Source: a virus
Length of the DNA stretch: 42,819 nt
Reading direction: 5' to 3' (one strand)
Virus record (IMG/VR): IMGVR_UViG_3300021373_002226
Coordinates: 1 to 42,819 of that record
Below, one piece after another: positions 17,047-25,499 of the stretch. A program made the position numbers and the translations under genes. Numbering within the stretch: the stretch's first letter is position 1; every line of letters begins with the position of its first letter. The notes beneath the pieces are model-generated. The model had not been told where the DNA came from and searched no databases. It saw nothing but the letters and a program-made list of their open reading frames with translations.

Positions 17047-17616
17047 TTATTTTTTAACATATGGTTTAGACATTAATATTACTTCTATTAGTTTATCTTT
17101 TGGATATATTTTTTCTAATATTTTATGTCTATGGTTTCCGTCATTACAAATATAAGATTTTTTATATTTATAAACTTTTATATGCCCAACCTCAAACTTA
17201 TTTGGTTTGTACCCGTTAGTTAATAAACTATTATATAAACCACCCCAATTATAATTAATCATTTCATAATCGGTATTATATGTTACATAAACAATATAAG
17301 GGTACAATATAATTGTTATTAATGCCATTACTATAAAAACAAACCTTTTAATGATTATGTTATCAACATCATAAGCTAAAGGATTTAAAAAGTCTACATT
17401 AGTTTTTTTATAAAAAAAATAAAATGTGTTATTAGGTAATAAAATTGTTAAAGGTAAACCGACTAATGAAAAAATAGTTAAAAATAAAACTGATAAGGCA
17501 TATTTTTTAAATGACTTTTTCATGTCGATAGTATCCCCTACTTTTGTTAATTTATAGTGACTAAATCTATTAAATATTGAACTTACAGGTACTTGTATAA
17601 TACTTTTATTTTCCAT
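17047..17616 (-). CDS. Membrane protein with ParB-like motif
   Basis: 189 residues. The N-terminus (IIQVPVSSIFNRFSHYKL) and the C-terminal part (KKSYICNDGNHRHKILEKIY, then KDKLIEVILM) resemble the halves of a ParB/Srx-type fold, whose motif includes D-G-N/H-H-R. Between them lie two hydrophobic segments (about residues 40-62 and 88-112). A ParB-like fold interrupted by a membrane hairpin is unusual. Nucleoside-triphosphate or DNA binding cannot be shown. Host-type -7 box TATATTTG ends 5 nt before the ATG. Confidence 0.65.
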   Translation of the reverse strand: MENKSIIQVPVSSIFNRFSHYKLTKVGDTIDMKKSFKKYALSVLFLTIFSLVGLPLTILLPNNTFYFFYKKTNVDFLNPLAYDVDNIIIKRFVFIVMALITIILYPYIVYVTYNTDYEMINYNWGGLYNSLLTNGYKPNKFEVGHIKVYKYKKSYICNDGNHRHKILEKIYPKDKLIEVILMSKPYVKK

Positions 17617-17621
17617 ATTTA

Positions 17622-17629
17622 CAAATATA
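17622..17629 (-). promoter_or_regulatory. Host-type -7 element TATATTTG
   Basis: Minus strand, 5 nt before ATG 17616. No good TTTG at -33; a TCTTTAC sits there instead, inside the terminator stem region, so promoter strength is uncertain. Confidence 0.4.
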
Positions 17630-17667
17630 AAAAAAATCCATAACTTGTAAAGATATGGATTTTTTTG
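17630..17667 (-). terminator. Bidirectional rho-independent terminator
   Basis: Stem AATCCATA/TATGGATT (8 bp, 11-nt loop) with T-runs on both strands. Functionally it should end the Hsp20 transcript on the minus strand. Confidence 0.75.
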
Positions 17668-17686
17668 TTAGTAGTAGTAAATAATT

Positions 17687-18145
17687 TTAGTCTATATTTA
17701 CTTTTCTTGTGTAGGACTTTGTTTTTGTGGGTTTTTCTTTTGGTAAGAAAATAGTTGTAATACCATTCTCTGTTTTTGCGTAAATTTCTTCACTAACAAC
17801 ATTGGAAGGTAACTCAAAAGAACGTTCAAATTTATGGTAATGATATTCCTTAGTTATATATCCACCTTTATCAGTTTTATCTACTTCCTTAGAAGCTTTA
17901 AATGTTAAGGTTTCACCTTTAATGTCTACTGATATGTCCTCTTTGGTTAATCCTGGAGTAACTATCTCAAACTTATAAACCCATTCGTCTTCAAAAACAT
18001 TAGTAGGGGGTAAATTATTCTCAAAACCACTTCTTTCTCTATTAAGTGGGGTATACCTTAACCTTAGATTATTATATGTTGGGAAAACATCGTCCCCAAA
18101 AAGACCTTCAAACTCTCTCATTAAATTTAAAAAATTTTTACTCAT
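17687..18145 (-). CDS. Small heat-shock protein, Hsp20 family
   Basis: 152 residues, the usual size. Alpha-crystallin domain about residues 45-140: WVYKFEIVTPGLTKEDISVD, IKGETLTFKASKE, FERSFELPSNV and AKTENGITTIFLPK. The C-terminal tail TRKVNID could replace the usual I-x-I anchor. Hsp20 is an ATP-independent holdase; phage copies are thought to help fold virion proteins. It is two genes from a ClpC-type unfoldase, suggesting a proteostasis module. Monocistronic, with a terminator behind it. Confidence 0.93.
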   Translation of the reverse strand: MSKNFLNLMREFEGLFGDDVFPTYNNLRLRYTPLNRERSGFENNLPPTNVFEDEWVYKFEIVTPGLTKEDISVDIKGETLTFKASKEVDKTDKGGYITKEYHYHKFERSFELPSNVVSEEIYAKTENGITTIFLPKEKPTKTKSYTRKVNID

Positions 18146-18222
18146 TTTTGTTTTTTTTTTGATATTATTATTTAAACCACATTAGTCAAATAGCATACCA
18201 TTAGATAAAATATGACAAAATG

Positions 18223-19146
18223 TCAGGGGTTGTTAATGTGTTTACCTTTAATTTTGTAATAATTGACATCTATACCCTTTTCATCTAACATATTTTTAGG
18301 GATAAATGTCTCACCAGTATCTAAATAGTGGTTCATTCTTTTTCTACCAAAGTTAATATTAAACTCCACTAAGTCTATACCTATAAACTTTCTATTGTTT
18401 TTAAGTGATGCCACACCCGTAGTGGAAGAACCCGCAAACGGATCTAAAACAATGTCATTTTCATCACAACCTATTTTTACAAACCACTCTGCTAGTTCAA
18501 CACTAAAAGGTGCTGGATGTAAAATACCTGGATTTGTTTCTGAAGCCGCAATAACCACATTATGTGGTAATGAACCTTTAGAATTTAACTCTCTCATTTG
18601 TGAATCATATACACCATCTCTAGAATTAATTGTAGTTACTGGTTTTTCAAAACGTTTTTTAGTTACTTCAGAGTGTTCTGTTCTACAATTATCTGCCCTA
18701 AATTTTGGTTTGTTTGAATTGGAAAAATGGAAGACGTACTCATATCTGTCTATCGCCCTATATTTACAGTTTGTTGGTATGGCGTTTTTCTTAAACCATA
18801 TATAAGGTTTCGCAACCATATGCCAACCTTGTTTTCTCATCTTATACTTTAATTCATCAATAACTGGATGAACTACACCCTTATCAATTTTATCGTTTAT
18901 ATTAAGGAAGAAACTACCATTAGGTTTTAAAACTTTAAGAAATAATTCAGTAAATTCTAAAAACCAATCTGCGTAATCGTCAACGTGAATAGAACCTATT
19001 TCACCGTCATCATTACCACTATAATTTTTTCTCATTGAGAAGTAGGGTGGTGATGTAAATATCATATCCACTTTTTCATTTCTCGCAATCATATCTTTTA
19101 GTACGATTTTTGTATCACCTAATTGTAATTTGTATTGACTTTCCAT
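18223..19146 (-). CDS. Site-specific DNA methyltransferase (N6-adenine or N4-cytosine)
   Basis: 307 residues. Catalytic motif TSPPY (31-35) precedes the SAM-binding motif DPFAGSSTTG (235-244), the order of beta-class amino-methyltransferases. The short target-recognition region between them has IWFKKNAIPTN and YEYVFHFS. It modifies adenine N6 or cytosine N4; which one and the recognition site cannot be read. No restriction partner is nearby, so it is most likely an orphan enzyme protecting phage DNA or altering expression. A near-perfect host-type promoter is present, consistent with early expression. Confidence 0.92.
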   Translation of the reverse strand: MESQYKLQLGDTKIVLKDMIARNEKVDMIFTSPPYFSMRKNYSGNDDGEIGSIHVDDYADWFLEFTELFLKVLKPNGSFFLNINDKIDKGVVHPVIDELKYKMRKQGWHMVAKPYIWFKKNAIPTNCKYRAIDRYEYVFHFSNSNKPKFRADNCRTEHSEVTKKRFEKPVTTINSRDGVYDSQMRELNSKGSLPHNVVIAASETNPGILHPAPFSVELAEWFVKIGCDENDIVLDPFAGSSTTGVASLKNNRKFIGIDLVEFNINFGRKRMNHYLDTGETFIPKNMLDEKGIDVNYYKIKGKHINNP

Positions 19147-19168
19147 AATATTATAACTAACTTTGAAA

Positions 19169-19200
19169 CAAAGATAATGATATTTATATAAAAAAACAAA
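19169..19200 (-). promoter_or_regulatory. Host-type promoter TTTG-N20-TATCTTTG for methyltransferase
   Basis: Minus strand: TTTG at 19200-19197, TATCTTTG at 19176-19169, spacer 20 nt. It overlaps the oppositely directed late-type element at 19181-19187. Confidence 0.7.
19181..19187 (+). promoter_or_regulatory. Late-type promoter TATTTAT for ClpC-like gene
   Basis: Plus-strand GATATTTATATAAAAAAAC, 19 nt before ATG 19207; nearly the same context as the terminase promoter. It lies inside the spacer of the divergent methyltransferase promoter. Confidence 0.45.
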
Positions 19201-19206
19201 TTTATT

Positions 19207-21666
19207 ATGAGAAATGTGTTACCAAAAGTGAAGAGAATCATAAATATGTCGTTAAAACAAGCGAAGTATTATGGTGATGATGTAGTTAGAATAGAACATA
19301 TTATAATATCATTAATTAACGATTATAATAATAACGCAATTAAAACGTTATTAAAAATGGGTGTTGATGTGGATAAACTACATAAGAAAATTGAGAAAAA
19401 ACTTATGACAGAAAAAGATGATTTTGTTGATGTTAAAACTAACTCTAAAGATATCCCATTAGACGATGTTACAGAAAACATATTAAAAGGTGCGGAAAAA
19501 GAATGTGACACTTTAAAAAATAATTATTTAGATACCCAACACATATTATTAGCATCTATAAAAGTTAAAAGTGAAATGAGTACCATTTTTAAAACTATGA
19601 AAGTTAGTTATAAGAAATGTAAGAGTAATATAGTCAGTTCTATTGAACCTGCAGAAACTGAAGGTGAGGGTAGTAGTTATAAAAAGAAAAAAATCAAAAG
19701 TAAGAATACTGAAACTCCCATACTGGATAATTTTTCCATAGACGTAACTAAAAGAGCGTCAGAAGGTAAAATTGATCCTGTAATTGGTAGAGATGACTCT
19801 ATTAGAAGAGTTGCACAGATATTGGCGAGAAAGAAAAAGAATAATCCTGTTATTATTGGTGATCCAGGTGTTGGTAAAACTACAATAGTAGAAGGGTTGG
19901 CACTTAAAATAGTGCAAGGTGAAGCACCTAGAACGTTATTAGATAAAAGAATTGTTTCTTTAGATTTAACCTCTTTAGTTGCGGGTACTAAGTATAGGGG
20001 ACAATTTGAAGAAAGAATTAAAGGTGTAGTTGATGAACTTATGGAGGTAGATAACGTAATATTATTTATAGATGAAGTTCACAATGTAGTTGGTGCTGGT
20101 AATAGTAGTGGTTCTATGGACGCTGCGAATGTATTAAAACCCGCTTTAGCGAGAGGTGATTTACAATTAATTGGTGCAACTACTTTAGATGAGTTTAGAG
20201 AACACATTGAAAAGGATGGTGCACTAACAAGAAGATTCCAACAAGTAATTATTGAACCACCTTCTGTTGAAGACACCATTAAGATTTTGAATAAAATAAA
20301 AGATTCATATGAGTCATACCATAAAGTAGACTATCCACAAGAAACCATTGAACAATGTGTTAAAATGGCAGACAGATACATTACTGATAGAGAATTTCCT
20401 GATAAGGCAATTGATATTATGGATGAGGTAGGTTCTAAAAGTCAAATTAATATTAAACCACCTAAATCTATTAGTAAATTAGAAGGTGACATCTTAAAGA
20501 TAAAAGAAAAAAAGGGTGAGGTAGTTAAAAAACAAAAATACGAAGAAGCTGCGAGACTTAGAGATGAAGAAAGAATCGTAAATGAAAAATTAGATATTGA
20601 GAAAGATAAATGGTTAGAAAGTTTATCTAAAGATAGAACACTAATAACTACTGAAGATGTTAATGAAGTTGTTGCATCTATGACAGGTATACCATTAAAG
20701 AGAATTAGTGGTGATCAGGGTAAGAGAATGTTAGATATGGAAAAAGATATGGAAAAAACCATAATCGGACAAGAAATGGCGTTGGAAAAGATTGCCAAAT
20801 CTATTAGAAGAAATAGAGTAGGTATAAGAAACCCAAAGAAACCTATTGGTTCATTTATGTTCTTAGGTCCCACAGGTGTTGGTAAAACACATATTGCGAA
20901 GAAATTGGCGGAGTTTATGTTCGGTGATGAAGATTCTCTTATTAGAATGGATATGTCAGAATTTCAAGAAAAACATTCTATATCCAGATTAATTGGTTCT
21001 CCTCCAGGTTATGTTGGACATGAAGAAGGTGGACAACTAACTGAAAAGGTAAGAAGAAAACCTTACTCTATTGTATTGTTTGATGAAATAGAGAAAGCCA
21101 ACAAAGACATTTACAATACACTATTACAGATGTTAGATGATGGACAATTAACCGATAGTGCGGGTAGAAAGGTAAACTTTAAAAACTGTATGGTAATTAT
21201 GACATCTAATGTTGGCGTTAAGAAACTAAGTGATTTTGGGACTGGTGTAGGTTTTGGTACAAAATCTAAAATGGAAAGAGAAGATGAGATAAAAGAAAGT
21301 TTATTAACTGATGAACTTAAAAAACAATTCCCACCAGAATTCTTAAATAGATTAGATGACGTTATTATATTCAAATCACTAACCAAAGAACAGATAGGTA
21401 AGATAGTTGAGTTAGAAATTAATAAATTAGTTAGTAGAGTTTCTGAAATAGGTTATACATTACAAATCAATAAAACCGCTAAAGATCATTTAGTGGAAGT
21501 TGGTTATGATGAAGAGTATGGTGCAAGACCTTTAAATAGGGCAATACAAAAACATATTGAGGATCCTGTTTCTGAAGAAATTCTAAGTGGTAGGGTAGAA
21601 GAAGGACAAACAATAAAAGTTAGTTATTCTAAGTCAAAAGAGGAAATTGTAATAAAAATCTCTTAA
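19207..21666 (+). CDS. clpC-like: ClpC-type AAA+ protein unfoldase
   Basis: 819 residues. Clp N-domain about 1-145; AAA+ domain 1 with Walker A GDPGVGKT (218-225) and Walker B LFIDEVHN; a short UVR-type middle domain (about 443-470, KYEEAARLRDEERIVNEKL) as in ClpC rather than the long ClpB M-domain; AAA+ domain 2 with GPTGVGKT (554-561), LFDEIEK and a C-terminal D2-small domain (YGARPLNRAIQKHIED). A V-G-F loop (about 681-683) aligns with the ClpP-binding loop of ClpC, so it may feed proteins to host ClpP. No ClpP gene is seen in the window. Plus strand, late-type promoter, no tag. Confidence 0.93.
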   Translation: MRNVLPKVKRIINMSLKQAKYYGDDVVRIEHIIISLINDYNNNAIKTLLKMGVDVDKLHKKIEKKLMTEKDDFVDVKTNSKDIPLDDVTENILKGAEKECDTLKNNYLDTQHILLASIKVKSEMSTIFKTMKVSYKKCKSNIVSSIEPAETEGEGSSYKKKKIKSKNTETPILDNFSIDVTKRASEGKIDPVIGRDDSIRRVAQILARKKKNNPVIIGDPGVGKTTIVEGLALKIVQGEAPRTLLDKRIVSLDLTSLVAGTKYRGQFEERIKGVVDELMEVDNVILFIDEVHNVVGAGNSSGSMDAANVLKPALARGDLQLIGATTLDEFREHIEKDGALTRRFQQVIIEPPSVEDTIKILNKIKDSYESYHKVDYPQETIEQCVKMADRYITDREFPDKAIDIMDEVGSKSQINIKPPKSISKLEGDILKIKEKKGEVVKKQKYEEAARLRDEERIVNEKLDIEKDKWLESLSKDRTLITTEDVNEVVASMTGIPLKRISGDQGKRMLDMEKDMEKTIIGQEMALEKIAKSIRRNRVGIRNPKKPIGSFMFLGPTGVGKTHIAKKLAEFMFGDEDSLIRMDMSEFQEKHSISRLIGSPPGYVGHEEGGQLTEKVRRKPYSIVLFDEIEKANKDIYNTLLQMLDDGQLTDSAGRKVNFKNCMVIMTSNVGVKKLSDFGTGVGFGTKSKMEREDEIKESLLTDELKKQFPPEFLNRLDDVIIFKSLTKEQIGKIVELEINKLVSRVSEIGYTLQINKTAKDHLVEVGYDEEYGARPLNRAIQKHIEDPVSEEILSGRVEEGQTIKVSYSKSKEEIVIKIS

Positions 21667-21670
21667 AAAT

Positions 21671-21701
21671 TTTGTAGATTAAAAACTTATTCTTATATTT
21701 G
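21671..21701 (+). promoter_or_regulatory. Host-type promoter TTTG-N19-TATATTTG
   Basis: TTTG 21671-21674 and TATATTTG 21694-21701. Part of a longer similarity with the promoters at 32254 and 34679 (TTTGxxAGxTTAAxA...). Drives the secreted DUF2927-like gene. Confidence 0.75.
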
Positions 21702-21720
21702 TAATATAAAATCAAACAAT

Positions 21721-22329
21721 ATGAAAAATTTAATCACATTATTATTAGTATTAGTATCTGTTAGTAGTTATTCACAAACTGAAGTAGTAAAGGAATATTA
21801 TTATGAGATTTGTAGTAAAACTGAGTGGAGTGGTGAACTTACACCTACAAAATATAAAAAAGACATTAAGATCTTAGTTGGTGGCGATAAAAATGAAATT
21901 TTAATTTCTGAATTAAATAAAATTGTTTCTGAACTGAATGTACTAATTGAATCTATAAATATTAGTGTTACTGAAGATAGAAATGATTATAATATATTAG
22001 TTTATTTTGGTTCACCAAATAATTATATGGGATATATAAAAGACTTTAGTGACTCTGAAATATTGAAAACTAACTGGGGGTTGTTCGCATTGTACCCTTC
22101 AAGTTATGATAAAAGTGAAATTTTATTTTCAGAAGTTTTTATTAATACTATAAATACTAGAAATGTTAAACAACAAAAACATCTACTAAGGGAAGAACTA
22201 ACTCAGTCAATTGGGTTTCCCAATGATAGTTATAGATACGAAAAAAGTATTTTCCAACAGAAATGGACTGAGGTTACAGAATATTCTGAAATAGATAAAG
22301 AGATAATAAAAATGCACTATAATCTATAG
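21721..22329 (+). CDS. Secreted DUF2927-like protein
   Basis: 202 residues. Signal peptide KNLITLLLVLVSVSSYSQ, with likely cleavage before Gln 19, typical of Bacteroidota. The mature part ends in LLREELTQSIGFPNDS followed by YEKSIFQQKW, which fits the DUF2927 pattern (a metallopeptidase-like family of unknown activity). It should be exported to the periplasm or outside, unusual for a phage protein in the middle of virion genes. Host-type promoter in front and a perfect hairpin terminator at its stop make it an independent unit, a good candidate for an envelope-modifying accessory gene. Confidence 0.75.
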   Translation: MKNLITLLLVLVSVSSYSQTEVVKEYYYEICSKTEWSGELTPTKYKKDIKILVGGDKNEILISELNKIVSELNVLIESINISVTEDRNDYNILVYFGSPNNYMGYIKDFSDSEILKTNWGLFALYPSSYDKSEILFSEVFINTINTRNVKQQKHLLREELTQSIGFPNDSYRYEKSIFQQKWTEVTEYSEIDKEIIKMHYNL

Positions 22330-22335
22330 TGCATT
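22311..22335 (+). terminator. Perfect 11-bp hairpin overlapping the stop codon
   Basis: AATGCACTATA/TATAGTGCATT with a 3-nt loop, including the TAG stop of the preceding gene, followed by TTATTAACTT. The T-run is poor, but position and stem strength fit termination or protection of the 3' end. Confidence 0.6.
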
Positions 22336-22370
22336 TATTAACTTATTTACTATATAAACTTTAATAAAGT

Positions 22371-22514
22371 TTATCTTCTACGTCTTCTATTATTTGGTTT
22401 TCTTGATTCAGAGATTTGATTTCTTTTTTCTCTTTTTACTTCGTTAACGATTCTTTCAATCAACGATACCATTTCTGATTCTGTAAGTCTAATTGTTTTT
22501 TTACCTTTTTTCAT
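22371..22514 (-). CDS. Small Arg-rich tagged protein (47 residues)
   Basis: The tag KKTIRLTESEMVSLIERIVN is followed by E, V-N-E being a variant of the cleavage signature; L-I-E also occurs. The mature part would be a short, strongly basic peptide ending NNRRRRR, which could bind packaged DNA. It follows the LRR gene on the minus strand by 25 nt and has an ATG at 22514. Support comes from the tag match and the operon position. Confidence 0.7.
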   Translation of the reverse strand: MKKGKKTIRLTESEMVSLIERIVNEVKREKRNQISESRKPNNRRRRR

Positions 22515-22539
22515 TTTTATATAATTTATTTTTATATTA

Positions 22540-24186
22540 TTATCTTGATGTGATTAACGAACCTAAACTACCACCGATTAAGTCTTGATACTCTTTTTTG
22601 TTTTTTGGTGGTAACGCTTCTATTCTATCATCGTCAATTGCTAATCTAATAAAGTCATCCAAGTCCAATAGTTTTTCAACTACATCCACATTAATTTTAC
22701 TAATAGGGTTACCTTTTAGATTTATTGAGAATAAGTTTGGTAACTTTTCATACCCTTTTGGGGGTGCTTCTGTGATGTCATTATTTTGAAATGACAACAT
22801 AGTTAGTGGTGCAGTCATAGGTAGTTTATCTATCGAAGGCATCTCAGTTATATTTGAACCTTCTGCCAATATCGCATCTAAATTAGTAAACTTAGTTAGG
22901 TCAGGTATAGTACCTATATTCATACCACTAAAGTCTAATCTATCTGTAGTTTCTGGATCTAAGAAGTCTGTTACTACAACACCATCAGTATTTTCCATTA
23001 ACCACTTTAAGTATTTGTTTTGTTGTAATGGTACATTTTGTTCACCAGCTAATTTTCTAATATTCGCCACACCCTCTTCGAATGCTTCAGGACTAATATG
23101 ATCGGAAGCTTTACCACCCACCATATTTAAGTATTTAACGTATGAGCTATCCATAAGTCCTTTACCACCTCTAGCGTCCATTTCTACCAACGCACCCAAT
23201 TCATCTTTAAGAAAATTATTAAGTCCTGGAAACCTTTTTAATATTTCTTGTAACCTACCATTACGCTCAATAGAACTATTGTTTTTATCGTGCCATTGAT
23301 TGGATTCGAAATGGATTTGTAATGGGAATACCCCACCTTCATCATCACCATCAAAAAGTTTCTTAGGCATTACTACGTAATAATCGGATAATGAACCATC
23401 AGGTTTCTTTCTTTGTCTATAAGAATCAAAATAACTATTACCTTCTCTTCTTGTACACCAAGAAGCTAACGGACCTAGTGGTTCACAACTAGATTCTATA
23501 GTCTGTGGCATATATACTAATACATCATTATCCCTATAAGCCAATTTAGCTTCACCTAAATCAATATACTTTTTAAGTTTTTTCCAAAGTTTACTTTCAC
23601 CATCATCATCATCATCATCGTCATCACCCATTCCAACAAAAGGACTAACTACAGAATATAATTGTGCTAAAGTACTATATTGGTTAATGTCTGTAACATT
23701 TTGTGGTGCGTTTGGTCTATTAGGTGCACTTCTTTTAAATACCTTTTTATTTTTTACTTTATCGAATACTTCTAAGAATTCATTTGCTTCGGGTAAATCT
23801 TCAGACAAAAATCTAATTGCTTGTTCGATTTCACCTTCTTTAATATGTGTCATAAACACTTTTATCATCCACTGAACATATTGTTTATTACTTGATGGGT
23901 CAGCATCTACTATATCTTCAAATATTAAATCAGTTAACTTAATAGATTGTTTATTCTTTTTAGTTACGATATACGCAATATCTATACCCTCATGATTTTC
24001 AATAGGTTCAACTTTAAACTTTTTAGGTTTCATCCCACCAGGTTCTCTCTCACCATCTTTTTCATCTTCACCCTCAACTGATTGATCTAATATTTTAGGA
24101 TCAATAACATTTTGGTTTTTTAAAAAGGTTACTCTATCCTCTTTCAATAATATTTTGTATTGATTTTCAGAAATAATGTATTTCAT
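22540..24186 (-). CDS. Tagged leucine-rich-repeat protein
   Basis: 548 residues. Tag MKYIISENQYKILLKE (L-K-E). Acidic linker about 190-200 (a run of Asp). A middle domain around residue 235-300 has SWCTRREGNSYFDSY, DYYVVMPKKLFDGDDEGG and FPLQIHFESNQWHDKNN, a pattern I know from phage proteins without assigned function. The C-terminal part (about 405-520) has leucine-rich repeats: TIPDLTKFTNLDAIL, LTMLSFQNNDITEAP, LPNLFSINLKGNPISKI. LRRs bind proteins, so a packaged, injected effector is possible but unproven. Late-type promoter 17 nt upstream. Confidence 0.8.
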   Translation of the reverse strand: MKYIISENQYKILLKEDRVTFLKNQNVIDPKILDQSVEGEDEKDGEREPGGMKPKKFKVEPIENHEGIDIAYIVTKKNKQSIKLTDLIFEDIVDADPSSNKQYVQWMIKVFMTHIKEGEIEQAIRFLSEDLPEANEFLEVFDKVKNKKVFKRSAPNRPNAPQNVTDINQYSTLAQLYSVVSPFVGMGDDDDDDDDGESKLWKKLKKYIDLGEAKLAYRDNDVLVYMPQTIESSCEPLGPLASWCTRREGNSYFDSYRQRKKPDGSLSDYYVVMPKKLFDGDDEGGVFPLQIHFESNQWHDKNNSSIERNGRLQEILKRFPGLNNFLKDELGALVEMDARGGKGLMDSSYVKYLNMVGGKASDHISPEAFEEGVANIRKLAGEQNVPLQQNKYLKWLMENTDGVVVTDFLDPETTDRLDFSGMNIGTIPDLTKFTNLDAILAEGSNITEMPSIDKLPMTAPLTMLSFQNNDITEAPPKGYEKLPNLFSINLKGNPISKINVDVVEKLLDLDDFIRLAIDDDRIEALPPKNKKEYQDLIGGSLGSLITSR

Positions 24187-24203
24187 AATTTAGTTTTTAT
24201 TAT

Positions 24204-24210
24204 ATAAATA
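24204..24210 (-). promoter_or_regulatory. Late-type promoter TATTTAT for LRR gene
   Basis: Minus-strand GATATATTTATATAATAAA, 17 nt before ATG 24186. Confidence 0.5.
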
Positions 24211-24236
24211 TATCGTTTTTATTAAAAATTAAATAG

Positions 24237-25049
24237 TTATTTTCTTTTAACTGGTTTTTTAGCCCAACGAGTATCCGTATCCCTACCGAACTCATGAATT
24301 AATCCTAATTCGTGTGAAACCCAACTATCGTTACCAACACCCCAAGATGGTATTATTACTGATGGGTTATAATAATGCGTTGCACCATTAGTGTTATCCG
24401 AAAAGTTTGCACCTGACAATAATAATTTCGCATATTTTATTGCAGTTTCCCAAGAGTCATCCTCATATGACCTTTCTTTACACAAAACAGTATTTATCCC
24501 CACCCCTTTATAATCATTCCATCCAGAAAATTGTGAAGATTCTAATACGACATCCACTGGTGTCATATTACGTATATAAACTCTATTTGCAATTATATTA
24601 GATATAGCTTTAATTTCTTTTTCTTTATCTCTAGACATTTCCATAGTTAATGTAATCGCCAATATTTTTTCATCTTCTGTTAATTCTTCTGGCGATTCAA
24701 ATCCTAACTTTGTCAATAACTTACGACCAATATTAACAGGACATTCAAATTCTTTCTTACCATTAGTGTAATACATACCAATTGCCTTAGCAGTAGTAGG
24801 ACCAAAAGATTTATCTGCGGTAAAATTATTATCTATTACCCATTTTTTAGTTTTTGGGTTTTTATTTAACTCTTCTATTAATCTTTTTTGTACTAAATAA
24901 AGTGGACTTTTATCACCATCTTGATTTTCATAACATTTAACCATTTTATTACAATACCATATATCATTAAAAGTTACATTACTTTTTGTATATTTATTTT
25001 CGTTTAAAATTATCCTTTCTAGCTGGTTTTCCGTTATAATAATTTTCAT
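24237..25049 (-). CDS. Tagged cell-wall hydrolase, SleB-like
   Basis: Start set at ATG 25049 (270 residues) rather than 25133, because MKIIITENQLERIILNE is a tag ending L-N-E and a late promoter ends 4 nt upstream. Residues about 48-92 resemble a small peptidoglycan-binding fold (LYLVQKRLIEELN, then SFGPTTAKAI). Residues about 125-260 match the SleB/Hydrolase_2 pattern: ITLTMEMSRDKEKEIKAISN with a likely catalytic Glu, ANRVYIR, SSQFSGWND and GATHYYNP, then HELGLIHEFG. It cleaves peptidoglycan. Either endolysin or entry lysin; the tag favours virion packaging. Confidence 0.85.
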   Translation of the reverse strand: MKIIITENQLERIILNENKYTKSNVTFNDIWYCNKMVKCYENQDGDKSPLYLVQKRLIEELNKNPKTKKWVIDNNFTADKSFGPTTAKAIGMYYTNGKKEFECPVNIGRKLLTKLGFESPEELTEDEKILAITLTMEMSRDKEKEIKAISNIIANRVYIRNMTPVDVVLESSQFSGWNDYKGVGINTVLCKERSYEDDSWETAIKYAKLLLSGANFSDNTNGATHYYNPSVIIPSWGVGNDSWVSHELGLIHEFGRDTDTRWAKKPVKRK

Positions 25050-25053
25050 ATTT

Positions 25054-25060
25054 ATAAATA
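25054..25060 (-). promoter_or_regulatory. Late-type promoter TATTTAT, leaderless spacing, overlapping HNH start
   Basis: Minus-strand CATATATTTATAAATATG: element ends 4 nt before ATG 25049. The divergent HNH gene starts at 25062, so both starts share about 13 nt. Confidence 0.5.
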
Positions 25061-25061
25061 T

Positions 25062-25499
25062 ATGGGAATTCCAATAAAAAACAATAAAAATAGACGTAAA
25101 AATGGTAAAAATACCGCTAAAAGTAGTCTGCATAAGAGAAAAACGGATAAAATTAGGTACTCAATTCGTAAAATTACAAAAAAATACCCAAAAATCAAAC
25201 AAAAAATCAAAAATATTAAGGATTTAGACAAAAAGTTGTATTATGCGATGGTTTGGGAGGTTACAGAACAACAACCTTTATATATTTTGGAAAATTCTGA
25301 CAAAAGAGGGTGGAAAAACCACCATTTAGACCATATTTACCCCATTTCTATGGGTTATAAAGAAAAAATCCCACCAGAAAAGGTAGGAAATATCAAAAAT
25401 CTAAGATTTATTCACTATACAGAGAATTTAGATAAAGGTTCTAAGATAACAAATGAGTCTAGGAATGCATTAAGGAGGATTAAACGTTTAAAAAAATAA
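25062..25499 (+). CDS. Free-standing HNH endonuclease-like protein
   Basis: 145 residues, very basic N-terminus (about 70 residues rich in Lys/Asn). The C-terminal half carries an HNH pattern: HHLDHIYPISMGYKEKIPPE, then VGNIKNLRFIHYTENLDKGS, i.e. His-Asp-His ... Asn ... Asn-x-x-Lys. Such genes are often homing endonucleases in T4-like phages. It is wedged between two minus-strand tagged genes: its ATG abuts the lysin promoter and its last 12 nt overlap the end of gene 25488-26351, as expected for an inserted selfish element. No promoter of either class lies in front. Confidence 0.8.
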   Translation: MGIPIKNNKNRRKNGKNTAKSSLHKRKTDKIRYSIRKITKKYPKIKQKIKNIKDLDKKLYYAMVWEVTEQQPLYILENSDKRGWKNHHLDHIYPISMGYKEKIPPEKVGNIKNLRFIHYTENLDKGSKITNESRNALRRIKRLKK

